Below, piece after piece: positions 26,261 to 36,919 of a stretch of 64,000 nucleotides of DNA; within the stretch, counting starts at the first letter, position 1; each line of letters starts with the position of its first letter. This DNA is from Aulostomus chinensis (Eukaryota; Chordata; Actinopteri; Syngnathiformes; Aulostomidae), in assembly GCA_037954235.1 (NCBI GenBank), contig JBBMOA010000015.1, forward strand, positions 2,357,001 to 2,421,000, written 5' to 3'. The notes beneath the pieces were generated by a model, which saw only the letters and a list, made by a program, of their open reading frames with translations, did not search any database and was not told the DNA's origin. The position numbers were made by a program, and so were the translations under genes.

Positions 26261-29200
26261 GACAATAAGAAGATATCCCACAAAAAAAGTTGGCATGCTC
26301 TTTTAAGGTATCAGAATACACCAGGAAATACAGACTCTCAACAGAAGAAATCCACACTAGTCAGTAATTCTCTAAGCTCTCAAATCAAAGAATTTGATTT
26401 GTATCAGAATCTTCTTCTTTCCTGCACCTCCTCTAATCACTCTGTTCCAGATGGAAGCTCATCAACATTGCCCTCCTAAACTCTCAGGCAGGAAGCTTTC
26501 TGACCCACTCCATTAGAGGCGCGCCCCTCGCCCTCGCTCCCCGGCTGGACGAGAAGGTGATAAGAGGTCTTTATCTGGGTCCCAGAGGGAGGCGGGTTAA
26601 GTTTCAAGTTGGTCAGAGTGGCCTGCCTGCTCGCCGTGGCTGCTCCCTCCCCCCTTCGCCACCTCCTGATGTGAGGCTCAGGCCCCGATCCTCGCGTCCT
26701 CAGGCTCAGTCTTGATGGCCCCCACCGCTCAGGCTTTAATGAGAGAGATGAAAGAGGTGCAGGCTGGTAGAACGCTTGGCCCTCCTCCTCTCGCTTTGCT
26801 CCTCGTCCCGTTTGTTCAGCCTCCAGCGCCAACTCATCCACGACTTTCAACGAGGGAGGGGAAGACACGCTGGAACAAATTGGGAGTGAAGCTGGTTCCA
26901 TTTTAAATTTTCAGGTGTTATTCTGTCTGATCTCATGTGCACAATTCCCACCATCCTTTATGGTTTCTTTCTGTGCTGGCACGCCACCGCAGAGATGTTT
27001 AAATCATAATGCCCACGAGACGCACACTTATCCGAATCTTTCGATTCTTTTTCTTATTAAGCTCTGAATTTATTCAAGTTTTTTTTTTGTTTAAAGTTTT
27101 TCGATTTTTTGGGACTGAAATCAATATTCTCTTTCCCATAATCACAGCAGACGTTCTTCAGACTCTTTCACACAAATCAGCTTGTTGCAGTTTCGCTCTG
27201 GATTTATGGTCATGACACCTCAACGCCTTGAAGAGGTAGTGACCACATTTCTGCAGTCTGCACTCCAAGCGTCAGTTCTTATATTCTTAACGATGTTTTG
27301 GCCTTGAACGCCTCACGCCAAGGTCTTTTATATGCTAGAAGAGCTGAATCAAGAAATTACATATCACTTGTGAACTGCGTATTTCAGGGGCTCTCGGTGT
27401 GGGATCCAGGGACCTCCAATGGTTCTTGAGTGTCCCCTTGGGGAACCTCAGCTAACTGAGCAGGAGTTTAACATCCCTTAATTTAAATGGTTGTTACTCT
27501 TTAAGGAACACACCAAATTTTTGGGGGGATAAATCCTCTTTGTCCACTGTCCCCATGGCCAGAGCACCAATTGAGACCCTTGCAAGTTAGCTTAGCGCAA
27601 TGAATGGAAGTGGTTGGTATCTGTTAGCATACCTCCATTAAAGGTGATCAAATTCATGAGTTTCCTCAAGGAATCCTCATCCTCTATCACAGAGTCTGAT
27701 TAGAAGCACCAGTCACTCTTCTAGCTGTCAACATCTGGTTTCATTGACTCGAGTTACGTTGGAGCTTTTCCTGCAACGGTGAGGTGACAACACCTTTTGA
27801 CGGATGACACGGCTTTATCACCTGACTGACACCAGCTGACAGTCCACACCATCCTCCCGGGGCCAACCCCGCAGCACCTATGGGGAACAGGTAGAGCAGT
27901 CTTCATAGTACCTGGGAACAGGGACTGAGGCCTCCCCGGCATCTCCCACCACACAGACTCCGTACTCTAGGAAGCCCAACAGCGCCACCTGCTGAGGAAG
28001 TTAAAGGCTGACTGGTCCCTCATGGAGCAGCTCAGTCTCAACTGTTCATCCTGATGCAACGTTCTCACCACCACACAGAACAACACTTTTTACATTTATG
28101 AAGTGACTTTTCTGCTGCTTCCTGCCGAGCAGCTCGTCCTTTAAACTGAACTAAATATCTGATGATACAGCAGCAGCTGTGGAAGTTCTTTTTAAAAAAA
28201 TCGAATTACCTTTTCATTACTTTATTATTTTTTCTGTCTCAGCGATCATCAATGAAAATGAATGCCGTGACCGTGAAACAGTGCCTGTTGTGGGGAAGGG
28301 GGGGGGGGTTCATGGGTTGTGTGATGTCACAAAACCTGCTGACTTTGTTCTCTGATACTTGTTGCTGAAACGTTTACAGCAGCTGCTGCTTCATTAAAAG
28401 AAGCAGGACAGGACACTGAGTGCTGACCCGGGGGGGGGGGGGGGGGTCCTCCGCTGTTTTACATTACAACTCTGAACCAGATTAAAAAGAGAAATTAAAC
28501 TCTTCAATGCCGCCATGTTTTTCTTTTTCTCCGTGTGAGCTCCAGAACAGCAGCCAAGCCCAACATGGCTGAGAAGCTCTTGGCTCGGTGATTCAACAGT
28601 CCGGTGTCAGACTGGCTAGCCTCCGTTTGCCTGCGTTCCCCCGACGATGCCTAGGGAACCGGTTTACTGGCCAAGATGTGGTTTTGTGGTTAGAGTCAGC
28701 CAGACAGAAGGGAGATGGAAATGATGCCATGTGGGCGAGAATCCTTTTTTCTTAGTGCTGCGATCATGGCAGACTGGCTCCAGGTTGGAGGCGGTTATCT
28801 GCCAAGCTAAATGAGCTACGAACTCAATTATTATCGCTAATTATAAGAATCACCAAAGGTGGTAAGAACCACCATCTTAGGTTATCTGTGAGGTTTCCAC
28901 CATGATGGAAACATAAAGATCAGAAATAAAACTGAAGTTAAAACATATAAACTAACTAAAATAAACTAGTAAAGCCTAAGTTTGTATAGAAATGTGAGTC
29001 TCGTTTCACAGTTAGAGCCGTAGCAGCAGAAGCAGACACAGAGAAGCAGCAGGATCACAGTTGTGCTTTTGTTAAAAAAAGTATTTCATCAGCAATTTGA
29101 TGAAAACAAAAATCAACAAAAAACACAGATTCTAAGCATGACCGAACCACAGTGTGAGGGTTTTTTCACACGACTGAAGCTCCCAACAAGTTATATCATC

Positions 29201-29655
29201 ACGTCATGGCAGGAGCGGAAACGTCAGCTGATCTGCATCTGTTCACCCCCTCCAGTCTCTCCCTGACACTTCCTCAACTGGCACCACCCCGGTTACACCA
29301 GGACGGCTGACAGTGTGAGCACAACAGCGCATGTCAACATTAGTTTTTACAGTTTGAGAACAATAATTGACAGTCACATTAATTCTCTGTTGCTTCATTT
29401 CATTGTCTGCAACTGTGACTGCTGTGGGTGGAGCCTAACTCAGTCTGCTGGAGTGACTTTAGTTGCCGGCTGAATGAGCGTGGAGCTGCGTTGCCAGGGT
29501 GATGGCAACCCCCCGCCAACCTTCATTTTCAACAGAGGACAATTAAGAATGGATAGACTTTTCTCACCACGAAAGTCCCTGAGAGAGAAAGAGAGAGAGA
29601 GAGATGATGGGTGACAGGGGGGAGACATGTAGAGAATGTGTTTGAAATGTGGGCC

Positions 29656-29699
<44 letters not shown>

Positions 29700-30190
29700 G
29701 CTTGACCCTGCAGATGCAGGCCTGGGTTTGGGTTGGGGGTCTGGGACAGGAGTCTGACTCATTCCCATGTTGGACACACATCCATTGTATGTGCAGACAA
29801 AAACACTGCAGTTAAACATTTCCTAGCTGGACAGGCAGGAACAATCACGCTGTCCTTGTTGACTCATAAAGCAGCTCCAGTACCGTCAGTTATTTTGTTT
29901 AACCAGCTGGGCTTTATTTTCATGGTTGTTCTGCCATATAAAACCAAATCATCGTGCTGAAAAGACGATGAGATCTGAAGTCACAGTAAACCTGCTGGAC
30001 GCTGCTCAAACTGGACAGGGAGTCTCAGTTTTGTTGGCAGGGAAGGTGTTGTTTTAGTGAATGTTTTCAGAGGAAAAAATAAAACAAAAGCGAAATCGTT
30101 ACACGTTCATGAGGCAGAAAGCCTCGGGTGATTTGGCTCCATCTAGTGGCGACTCACTGTCACTGCCGGCTTCTTTTTTGCTTCAGAGAA
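26261..30190. other. Intergenic stretch without recognised gene
   Basis: Includes a GC-rich segment (26500-26900) with long but unsupported frames, a solo terminus of the composite repeat at 27530-27640, a G homopolymer at 28430-28446 and a (TG)n run at 29658-29697. No exon is supported. Confidence 0.4.
29658..29697. repeat. (TG)n microsatellite
   Basis: Uninterrupted TG run of about 19 units. Confidence 0.95.
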
Positions 30191-30199
30191 CGCGTGTTC

Positions 30200-30373
30200 C
30201 ACCGCGTGGGTCAGCGGTAGAGTGGTCGTCTAGCAACCCAAGGGTTGTGGATTCGACCTCCACTTCCCCCGGTGACGCGTCCAGAACCCCGCCTCTCACT
30301 CAATGTCAGGTGGGATAGGCTCCGTCCCCGTGAACCTTAACAGATTAGTGGTATAGAAAATGGATGGATGGAA
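30200..30373 (+). mobile_element. tRNA-derived SINE
   Basis: The head is tRNA-like, with an A-box-like GTGGGTCAGCGGTAGAGTGG and a B-box-like GGATTCGACC some 35 bases later. The body continues through a GGGATAGGCTCCGTCCCCGT segment and ends in AGAAAATGGATGGATGG, a tail shared with fish L2-type LINEs. This is the usual SINE plan of a Pol III promoter head with a LINE-derived tail. It lies about 320 bp upstream of the first histone promoter. Confidence 0.8.
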
Positions 30374-30697
30374 GGAACTTGTGTTACTGAAGGGACTTGA
30401 CATCCACGGCAGTCAGACGACATGAATAAGACATGAGTGACGGTCCTGATCCGTTAGAAGTCAGCCAATCAGGAGAGGGGAGCGACGGGTATTAGTATTC
30501 CCCTTCAACGGCTGTGAAAAGGACCCACAAAGAAAACCACAAACCCGTGAGCGGTTCAGCGGGTTCGCCTGCCTCCGCCTCGGCGTCAGGAGACGCGTCG
30601 ATGTGGTCTCGACCCCGAGTGACTTCAATCAAACCTAAAATCACCTGCTTACTGCGGTTGCCTTTCCTTCGTTGTTGAAACGCCATTTTTTTCACGT

Positions 30698-30711
30698 GTT
30701 TCCATGGCAAC
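30698..30711. promoter_or_regulatory. RFX-type X-box upstream of H2B copy 1
   Basis: GTTTCCATGGCAAC fits the RFX consensus palindrome and lies 153 bp upstream of the H2B start codon. An E-box CACGTG abuts it on the left. The second H2B gene has the same element (GTCTCCATGGCAAC, 33592-33605) at a matching distance. Factor binding is inferred from sequence only. Confidence 0.55.
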
Positions 30712-30755
30712 CCACTCCGACTGCGAAGCCCCCTCCAATTCGGTCAGCAGCTCAG

Positions 30756-30808
30756 CCAATCACAGGAGGGGGGCGACACAGCCGTGTTTGCATGAAGCCT
30801 GTATAAGA
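30756..30808 (+). promoter_or_regulatory. H2B copy 1 core promoter
   Basis: CCAAT at 30756-30760, an octamer-like TTTGCAT at 30787-30793 and TATAAGA at 30802-30808, in the order and spacing usual for S-phase H2B promoters (CCAAT, Oct site, TATA). Confidence 0.85.
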
Positions 30809-30863
30809 ACTCTGACTGCTGCGTGGCGTGACTAGCGAAGCTAAATCAAGAGAGACCACTAAG

Positions 30864-31238
30864 ATGCCAGATCCAGTGAAGACAGCCCCGAAGAAGGGGT
30901 CCAAGAAGGCCGTGGCAAAGACCGCCGGGAAGGGCGGGAAGAAGAGGAAGAGAACCAGGAAGGAGAGCTACGCCATCTACGTGTACAAGGTCCTGAAGCA
31001 GGTGCACCCCGACACCGGCATCTCCTCCAAGGCCATGAGCATCATGAACTCCTTCGTCAACGACATCTTCGAGCGCATCGCCTCCGAGGCGTCCCGCCTG
31101 GCTCACTACAACAAACGCTCCACCATCACCTCCAGGGAGATTCAGACCGCCGTCAGGCTCCTGCTGCCCGGCGAGCTGGCCAAGCACGCCGTGTCCGAAG
31201 GGACCAAGGCCGTCACCAAGTACACCAGCTCCAAGTGA
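30864..31238 (+). CDS. h2b: Histone H2B, copy 1
   Basis: Core nucleosomal histone H2B, which dimerises with H2A and binds DNA in the nucleosome. The intronless frame encodes 124 residues. I start at ATG 30864 (MPDPVKTAPKKGSK), because the upstream in-frame ATG at 30828 lies in the leader and gives no H2B-like peptide. The basic tail KKRKRTRKESYAIYVYK is followed by the histone fold and the canonical C-terminal helix ending TKYTSSK. The fold carries serine at two usually glycine positions (SKAMSIMNSF and IASEASRL), as in testis-type H2B. Both copies in this cluster share this. A histone stem-loop follows the stop by 30 bp. From the KESYA codons onward the DNA is almost identical to copy 2 (33747-34121), while the N-terminal tail differs. 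Confidence 0.97.
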   Translation: MPDPVKTAPKKGSKKAVAKTAGKGGKKRKRTRKESYAIYVYKVLKQVHPDTGISSKAMSIMNSFVNDIFERIASEASRLAHYNKRSTITSREIQTAVRLLLPGELAKHAVSEGTKAVTKYTSSK

Positions 31239-31268
31239 GCGTCCTCGCCGTCAAATTGTGAAACCAAC

Positions 31269-31284
31269 GGCTCTTTTAAGAGCC
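31269..31284 (+). terminator. Histone 3' stem-loop (H2B copy 1)
   Basis: GGCTCTTTTAAGAGCC, the 16-base SLBP-bound hairpin of replication-dependent histone mRNAs: six paired bases and a four-base loop. It marks non-polyadenylated 3' processing. Confidence 0.95.
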
Positions 31285-31714
31285 ACCCACCTCATCCAGA
31301 GAGCAGCTGTCTCTTATGCTGGTACTTTCGAAGTATTGTATTTGTAACTATTTTGTATCCACTCGTTCTGCAATATTTGTTAGAGGAGTTCAGTGAGGGG
31401 AGACCAACATTCAAGCACAAACAAGAAACTTGTGATCCCGCATGAACGGACCCTCGTGTTCTGACATTCTCACCTCATCGGTTCGACCCACAGGAGGGAA
31501 TCCTGAGACCACAGGCCAAAACTGAACTAGAACAGACGCCACACACCAAATATTGAAAAAGTATAAATTAGGCTGGGAGGAGGTGTCCGCCTTGTAAGAG
31601 AAGGGGGGGGGGGGCTGTTCAGACCAGCACCACCCAGGTTTGACACTCAGCAAACATTCGGAGCGAATCTGCCCCCCCCCCGTCTCCCGCCTTTCTGGGC
31701 GGTACCAAATTTGA

Positions 31715-32229
<515 letters not shown>

Positions 32230-32256
32230 ACCGCTCGCTGCTGCTGCCAACACAAC

Positions 32257-32278
32257 GGCTCTTTTAAGAGCCAATAAA
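32257..32278 (+). terminator. Histone 3' stem-loop with adjoining AATAAA (H3 plus)
   Basis: Stem-loop GGCTCTTTTAAGAGCC at 32257-32272, followed immediately by AATAAA at 32273-32278. The hairpin directs histone-type processing. The hexamer could allow an alternative polyadenylated form. The mirror copy has the same arrangement (36370-36391 on the minus strand). Confidence 0.9.
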
Positions 32279-32635
32279 CCTCCGCTGAAGAAGCTAGTCC
32301 GTTCACTCAAAAGCTCCACGGGGCTGAAAATACCAGCGCACGTTTTTCAACAAGTCCTGAAGTGAATGGACTCGTTTACACTGACGAATGTTCCACACCG
32401 CCATGGTCACAAAATGCACGAGAACCTGACAGACTGAGATCAACGCGCACGAGTTAAACAGCGGGTGTCTGCTTGACTTTCACAGCGAAACGTGAGCTGG
32501 AGTCTGAACGTCACCGCGCACGTGATTACTGACGCAACCATTCCACCAGCGTCTCGCTAAACCTGTTTGTTCGTGACGAAAGTGAATTGAGAAACCAGCA
32601 ACTCCTCTGTAGTGCGCATGCTCGCATCCTTCTGT

Positions 32636-32686
32636 CCAATCGCTTCACAGCAACAGCGCACTCGTATTTGCATACGAGTCTATAAG
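32636..32686 (+). promoter_or_regulatory. H2A (plus) promoter with octamer inside a palindrome
   Basis: CCAAT at 32636-32640, the octamer ATTTGCAT at 32666-32673 and TATAAG at 32681-32686. The octamer sits in the inverted repeat ACTCGTATTTGCATACGAGT (32660-32679). The mirror gene carries the same block at 35969-35988. Confidence 0.8.
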
Positions 32687-32758
32687 TGCGACGCGGAGCG
32701 GAAGTCGCGTCAACACTCAAGCTTTTGTTTACTCTCTCGAACTCGAGACCAACCGATC

Positions 32759-33139
32759 ATGTCAGGCAGAGGCAAAGGAGGTAAAGCTCGCGCCAAGGCC
32801 AAGACCCGCTCCTCCCGGGCCGGGCTCCAGTTCCCGGTGGGGCGCGTGCACAGGTTGCTGAGAAAGGGTACCTACGCGGAGCGCGTGGGCGCCGGTGCCC
32901 CCGTCTACCTGGCGGCGGTGCTGGAGTACCTGACCGCTGAGATCCTGGAGTTGGCCGGGAACGCTGCCCGCGACAACAAGAAGACCAGGATCATCCCCCG
33001 CCACCTGCAGCTGGCGGTCCGCAACGACGAGGAGCTCAACAAGCTGCTGGGCGGCGTCACCATCGCCCAGGGCGGCGTGCTGCCCAACATCCAGGCGGTG
33101 CTGCTGCCCAAGAAGACCGAGAAGCCCGGCAAGAAGTGA
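32759..33139 (+). CDS. h2a: Histone H2A, copy 1
   Basis: Canonical core histone H2A, intronless, 126 residues. The ATG at 32759 opens MSGRGKGGKARAKAKTRSSR. Longer in-frame starts upstream (32612) run through promoter sequence and are rejected. The fold includes the AGLQFPVGRVHRLLRKG signature and the acidic-patch region EELNKLLGG, and the protein ends KKTEKPGKK. There is no SQEY tail, so it is not H2A.X, and no H2A.Z- or macroH2A-type features are seen. It is encoded head to tail 0.5 kb after H3 on the same strand. A stem-loop with loop variant GGCTCTTTTCAGAGCC follows. The protein is identical to that of 35509-35889. Confidence 0.98.
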   Translation: MSGRGKGGKARAKAKTRSSRAGLQFPVGRVHRLLRKGTYAERVGAGAPVYLAAVLEYLTAEILELAGNAARDNKKTRIIPRHLQLAVRNDEELNKLLGGVTIAQGGVLPNIQAVLLPKKTEKPGKK

Positions 33140-33168
33140 ACCAGCACCACCCTCAAACCCGCAACAAC

Positions 33169-33184
33169 GGCTCTTTTCAGAGCC
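33169..33184 (+). terminator. Histone 3' stem-loop (H2A plus)
   Basis: GGCTCTTTTCAGAGCC, the histone hairpin with TTTC in the loop, 30 bp after the stop codon. Confidence 0.95.
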
Positions 33185-33591
33185 ACTCACGTCCCGTTAG
33201 AGAGCAACAATGTCAGTTACACACAAACACACTAAACTACGACTTCACCCTCACGACAACACCTCAGCAGTTGGCACCTGCGAGGACCTCAGCCTGTCAG
33301 CTCCTCGTGGCCTGGGACTCGGACCCGACCCACAGTGATGGGTCACGACTGAAAATTATGATCTTAGTAACACGTGACACATGACGGTGATTCAGGAGTG
33401 GTTATTGGTCGAAAGTTGATAGCCTTGAAATACACATTAGAAAAGATGGGGGGGGGGGTTCAGTCGGAACTGAGTGTATATATTTTAAGTGTGAAACTCA
33501 ATTAAGTCTGTTGATCATAAGTATCACATTTCATCAGAACTGGAGAAACTGCCAGTGATCCTGGTTCATGAACTGTTTGGTGTCTCCATGG

Positions 33592-33690
33592 CAACTCACT
33601 CCTACTGCGAAGCCCCCACCAATTCGGTCAGCAGCTCATCCAATCAGAGGAGGGGGGCGACACAGCCGTATTTGCATGAAGCCTGTATAA
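33592..33690 (+). promoter_or_regulatory. H2B copy 2 promoter with X-box
   Basis: RFX-type GTCTCCATGGCAAC at 33592-33605, CCAAT at 33640-33644, octamer ATTTGCAT at 33670-33677 and TATAA at 33686-33690. The whole block of about 120 bp closely matches the promoter of H2B copy 1. Confidence 0.8.
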
Positions 33691-33746
33691 GAACTCTGAC
33701 TCCCCATCAGCTCGGCAGATTGAGTGTGACTGCTCGAATCGTGAGA

Positions 33747-34121
33747 ATGCCTGAACCAGCAAAGCCAGCGCCCAAGAAGGGATCTAAGAAGGCGGTAACC
33801 AAGACCGCTGGAAAGCCCGGCAGGAAGAAGAGGAGACCAAGAAAGGAGAGCTACGCCATCTACGTGTACAAGGTCCTGAAGCAGGTGCACCCCGACACCG
33901 GCATCTCCTCCAAGGCCATGAGCATCATGAACTCCTTCGTCAACGACATCTTCGAACGCATCGCCTCCGAGGCGTCCCGCCTGGCTCACTACAACAAACG
34001 CTCCACCATCACCTCCAGGGAGATCCAGACCGCCGTCAGGCTCCTGCTGCCCGGCGAGCTGGCCAAGCACGCCGTGTCCGAAGGGACCAAGGCCGTCACC
34101 AAGTACACCAGCTCCAAGTGA
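33747..34121 (+). CDS. h2b: Histone H2B, copy 2
   Basis: Core histone H2B, intronless, 124 residues, starting MPEPAKPAPKKGSKKAV at ATG 33747. The much longer open frame from 33555 only extends through the promoter. The tail (KPGRKKRRPRKESYA) differs from copy 1 (KGGKKRKRTRKESYA), but from KESYA to the stop the proteins are identical and the DNA differs at only about two bases, for example GAACGC versus GAGCGC. Like copy 1 it has serine in SKAMSIMNSF and IASEASRL. It lies in the spacer between the two inverted-repeat arms and has no mirror partner. The stem-loop is at 34152-34167. Confidence 0.97.
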   Translation: MPEPAKPAPKKGSKKAVTKTAGKPGRKKRRPRKESYAIYVYKVLKQVHPDTGISSKAMSIMNSFVNDIFERIASEASRLAHYNKRSTITSREIQTAVRLLLPGELAKHAVSEGTKAVTKYTSSK

Positions 34122-34151
34122 GCGTCCTCGCCGTCAAGCCCTCAAACCAAC

Positions 34152-34167
34152 GGCTCTTTTAAGAGCC
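34152..34167 (+). terminator. Histone 3' stem-loop (H2B copy 2)
   Basis: GGCTCTTTTAAGAGCC, 31 bp after the stop. The flanks match those of copy 1. Confidence 0.95.
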
Positions 34168-35173
34168 ACCCACCTCATCCACAGAGCAGCTGTCTCTTAT
34201 GCTGGTTAATAAGAAATAAAAGACCGTAATTGAACAACACGACGATGTAGGCTGCAAATCTATTTTCTATTACTTTACTTGCAGTAGTGACGTCAGTGGA
34301 GGTTCAGTCGCAGCTCTGTTCCACCAGTAGGGCAGACCAACCTAAGCACCAAGAAAGATCCAACATGACCGAACCTTCCCGTGTTCTGGCAGCTTCACCT
34401 CCCATCACAAATAATAAAGCAAGGCCGGGGTGTGGAGCGGTCTCCTATGGTGACCACTCAGAAATCAATTCTAAATCCCTGACATCTCGATGACTAATGC
34501 TCTCATTCCTGTGTCCATATGTGGGAATTCTAATCTGTACGGCACCAGTACGTTCTCCTCCGGGGATGGGGTTTTAGAATTCAATCAACGGGTCCGGACC
34601 TGAATTCCTGGGAGTTCTGGAGTCAACTTCTTACACAGGCTTCATGCAAACAGACTAACATCTACTGCACGTCTGTCCGTCCTGGTTGCTCACCTTGAGG
34701 TTTCTCCCTGTTAAAAGGGTTTCTGTGGAGTTTTTTCTCAGTCGATGTGAGGGTCTGAGGGCCGAGGATGTTGTTGTACCTGGCCCGCTCGCTGCGGCTC
34801 CCGAAATAACGGCTCTTAACAGCTCGTCCCTCACTTGAATTTTTCTGCTTTGGACCCGGACCAAGTGCACTTGTTCAAAGTACGGACAATGGAGTGTCTA
34901 AAATGCCATGACATGCTGCCAGGATATACGGAGCCTATTAAACTTCTTCAGGTCACAAAACGGGCGCCTCCCGCCGGCCTTTGACAGGTCGAGTTTGGTA
35001 GCTGAACCCCTTCAGAAGGTCGTGTCGGATTAGGACTCTTTCACGGGACGTGAGTGGCTCATCACTGTGGGTCAGGTCAACAGACTTGAGTTTCACACTT
35101 AAAATATACACTCAGGTCAGATGACATCACCCGCTGCGAAGTAACTTACAGGTCAAGTGCAATATTTGTCACT
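34168..35173. other. Spacer inside the histone inverted repeat, no gene
   Basis: No histone or other coding frame. Around 35041-35077 a short block (CGGGACGTGAGTGGCTC, then ATCACTGTGGGTC) repeats, in contracted form, pieces of the H2A 3' flank found at 35453-35469 and 35308-35320. This looks like a rearranged duplicate. A minor hairpin-like GGCTCTTAACAGC occurs near 34810 without a gene attached. Confidence 0.6.
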
Positions 35174-35463
35174 CAGTTCCGACTGAACCCCCCCCCCCCC
35201 ATCTTTTCTAATGTGTATTTCAAGGCTATCAACTTTCGACCAATAACCACTCCTGAATCACCGTCATGTGTCACGTGTTACTAAGATCATAATTTTCAGT
35301 CGTGACCCATCACTGTGGGTCGGGTCCGAGTCCCAGGCCACGAGGAGCTGACAGGCTGAGGTCCTCGCAGGTGCCAACTGCTGAGGTGTTGTCGTGAGGG
35401 TGAAGTCGTAGTTTAGTGTGTTTGTGTGTAACTGACATTGTTGCTCTCTAACGGGACGTGAGT

Positions 35464-35479
35464 GGCTCTGAAAAGAGCC
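35464..35479 (-). terminator. Histone 3' stem-loop (H2A minus)
   Basis: Read on the minus strand, GGCTCTTTTCAGAGCC. Mirror of 33169-33184. Confidence 0.95.
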
Positions 35480-35508
35480 GTTGTTGCGGGTTTGAAGGTG
35501 GTGCTGGT

Positions 35509-35889
35509 TCACTTCTTGCCGGGCTTCTCGGTCTTCTTGGGCAGCAGCACCGCCTGGATGTTGGGCAGCACGCCGCCCTGGGCGATGGTGACGCCGCCCA
35601 GCAGCTTGTTGAGCTCCTCGTCGTTGCGGACCGCCAGCTGCAGGTGGCGGGGGATGATCCTGGTCTTCTTGTTGTCGCGGGCAGCGTTCCCGGCCAGCTC
35701 CAGGATCTCAGCGGTCAGGTACTCCAGCACCGCCGCCAGGTAGACGGGGGCACCGGCGCCCACGCGCTCCGCGTAGGTACCCTTTCTCAGCAACCTGTGC
35801 ACGCGCCCCACCGGGAACTGGAGCCCGGCCCGGGAGGAGCGGGTCTTGGCCTTGGCGCGAGCTTTACCTCCTTTGCCTCTGCCTGACAT
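35509..35889 (-). CDS. h2a: Histone H2A, copy 2
   Basis: Minus-strand mirror of the H2A at 32759-33139. It has the same 126 residues, the same promoter block (octamer palindrome at 35969-35988, CCAAT at 36008-36012) and the same stem-loop. The start is the ATG at 35889 (MSGRGKGGKARAK). The copies differ by isolated silent changes, such as GAGTTG versus GAGCTG in the LEL segment. The long plus-strand frames across this gene are antisense shadows caused by its GC-rich codon use. Confidence 0.98.
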   Translation of the reverse strand: MSGRGKGGKARAKAKTRSSRAGLQFPVGRVHRLLRKGTYAERVGAGAPVYLAAVLEYLTAEILELAGNAARDNKKTRIIPRHLQLAVRNDEELNKLLGGVTIAQGGVLPNIQAVLLPKKTEKPGKK

Positions 35890-36375
35890 GATCGGTTGGT
35901 CTCGAGTTCGAGAGAGTAAACAAAAGCTTGAGTGTTGACGCGACTTCCGCTCCGCGTCGCACTTATAGACTCGTATGCAAATACGAGTGCGCTGTTGCTG
36001 TGAAGCGATTGGACAGAAGGATGCGAGCATGCGCACTACAGAGGAGTTGCTGGTTTCTCAATTCACTTTCGTCACGAACAAACAGGTTTAGCGAGACGCT
36101 GGTGGAGTGGTTGCGTCAGTAATCACGTGCGCGGTGACGTTCAGACTCCAGCTCACGTTTCGCTGTGAAAGTCAAGCAGACACCCGCTTTTTAACTCGTG
36201 CTCGTTGATCTCAGTCTGTCAGGTTCTCGTGCATTTTGTGACCATGGCGGTGTGGAACATTCGTCAGTGTAGACGAGTCCATTCACTTCAGGACTTGTTG
36301 AAAAACGTGCGCTGGTATTTTCAGCCCCGTGGAGCTTTTGAGTGAACGGACTAGCTTCTTCAGCGGAGGTTTATT

Positions 36376-36391
36376 GGCTCTTAAAAGAGCC
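36376..36391 (-). terminator. Histone 3' stem-loop (H3 minus)
   Basis: Minus-strand GGCTCTTTTAAGAGCC followed directly by AATAAA (36370-36375), as in the mirror gene. Confidence 0.95.
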
Positions 36392-36418
36392 GTTGTGTTG
36401 GCAGCAGCAGCGAGCGGT

Positions 36419-36883
<465 letters not shown>

Positions 36884-36898
36884 TTAAGTGGTGGAGCG

Positions 36899-36919
36899 GC
36901 TGCGTCACTGTGACGCAGC
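36899..36919. promoter_or_regulatory. Perfect 21-bp inverted repeat upstream of H3 copy 2
   Basis: Two GCTGCGTCAC half-sites face each other around a single central base, 70 bp upstream of the H3 start codon. Each half contains TGACGCAG, close to the ATF/CREB or Maf half-site. The other H3 promoter has TGACGTAA instead. Binding is inferred. Confidence 0.6.

Noticed and set aside
26476..26901. 141-codon minus-strand frame
   Set aside because: A GC-rich stretch with no domain, no splice support and an equally open frame on the other strand.
30846..31187. Long antisense frames across the histone genes (also 31732-32319, 32762-33190, 33636-34070, 35458-35886, 36329-36913)
   Set aside because: They are shadows of GC-rich histone codons on the opposite strand and have no independent family or promoter.
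32612..32758. N-terminal extensions of the histone frames upstream of the chosen ATGs
   Set aside because: They translate promoter elements (octamer, TATA) and break the strict histone N-termini.
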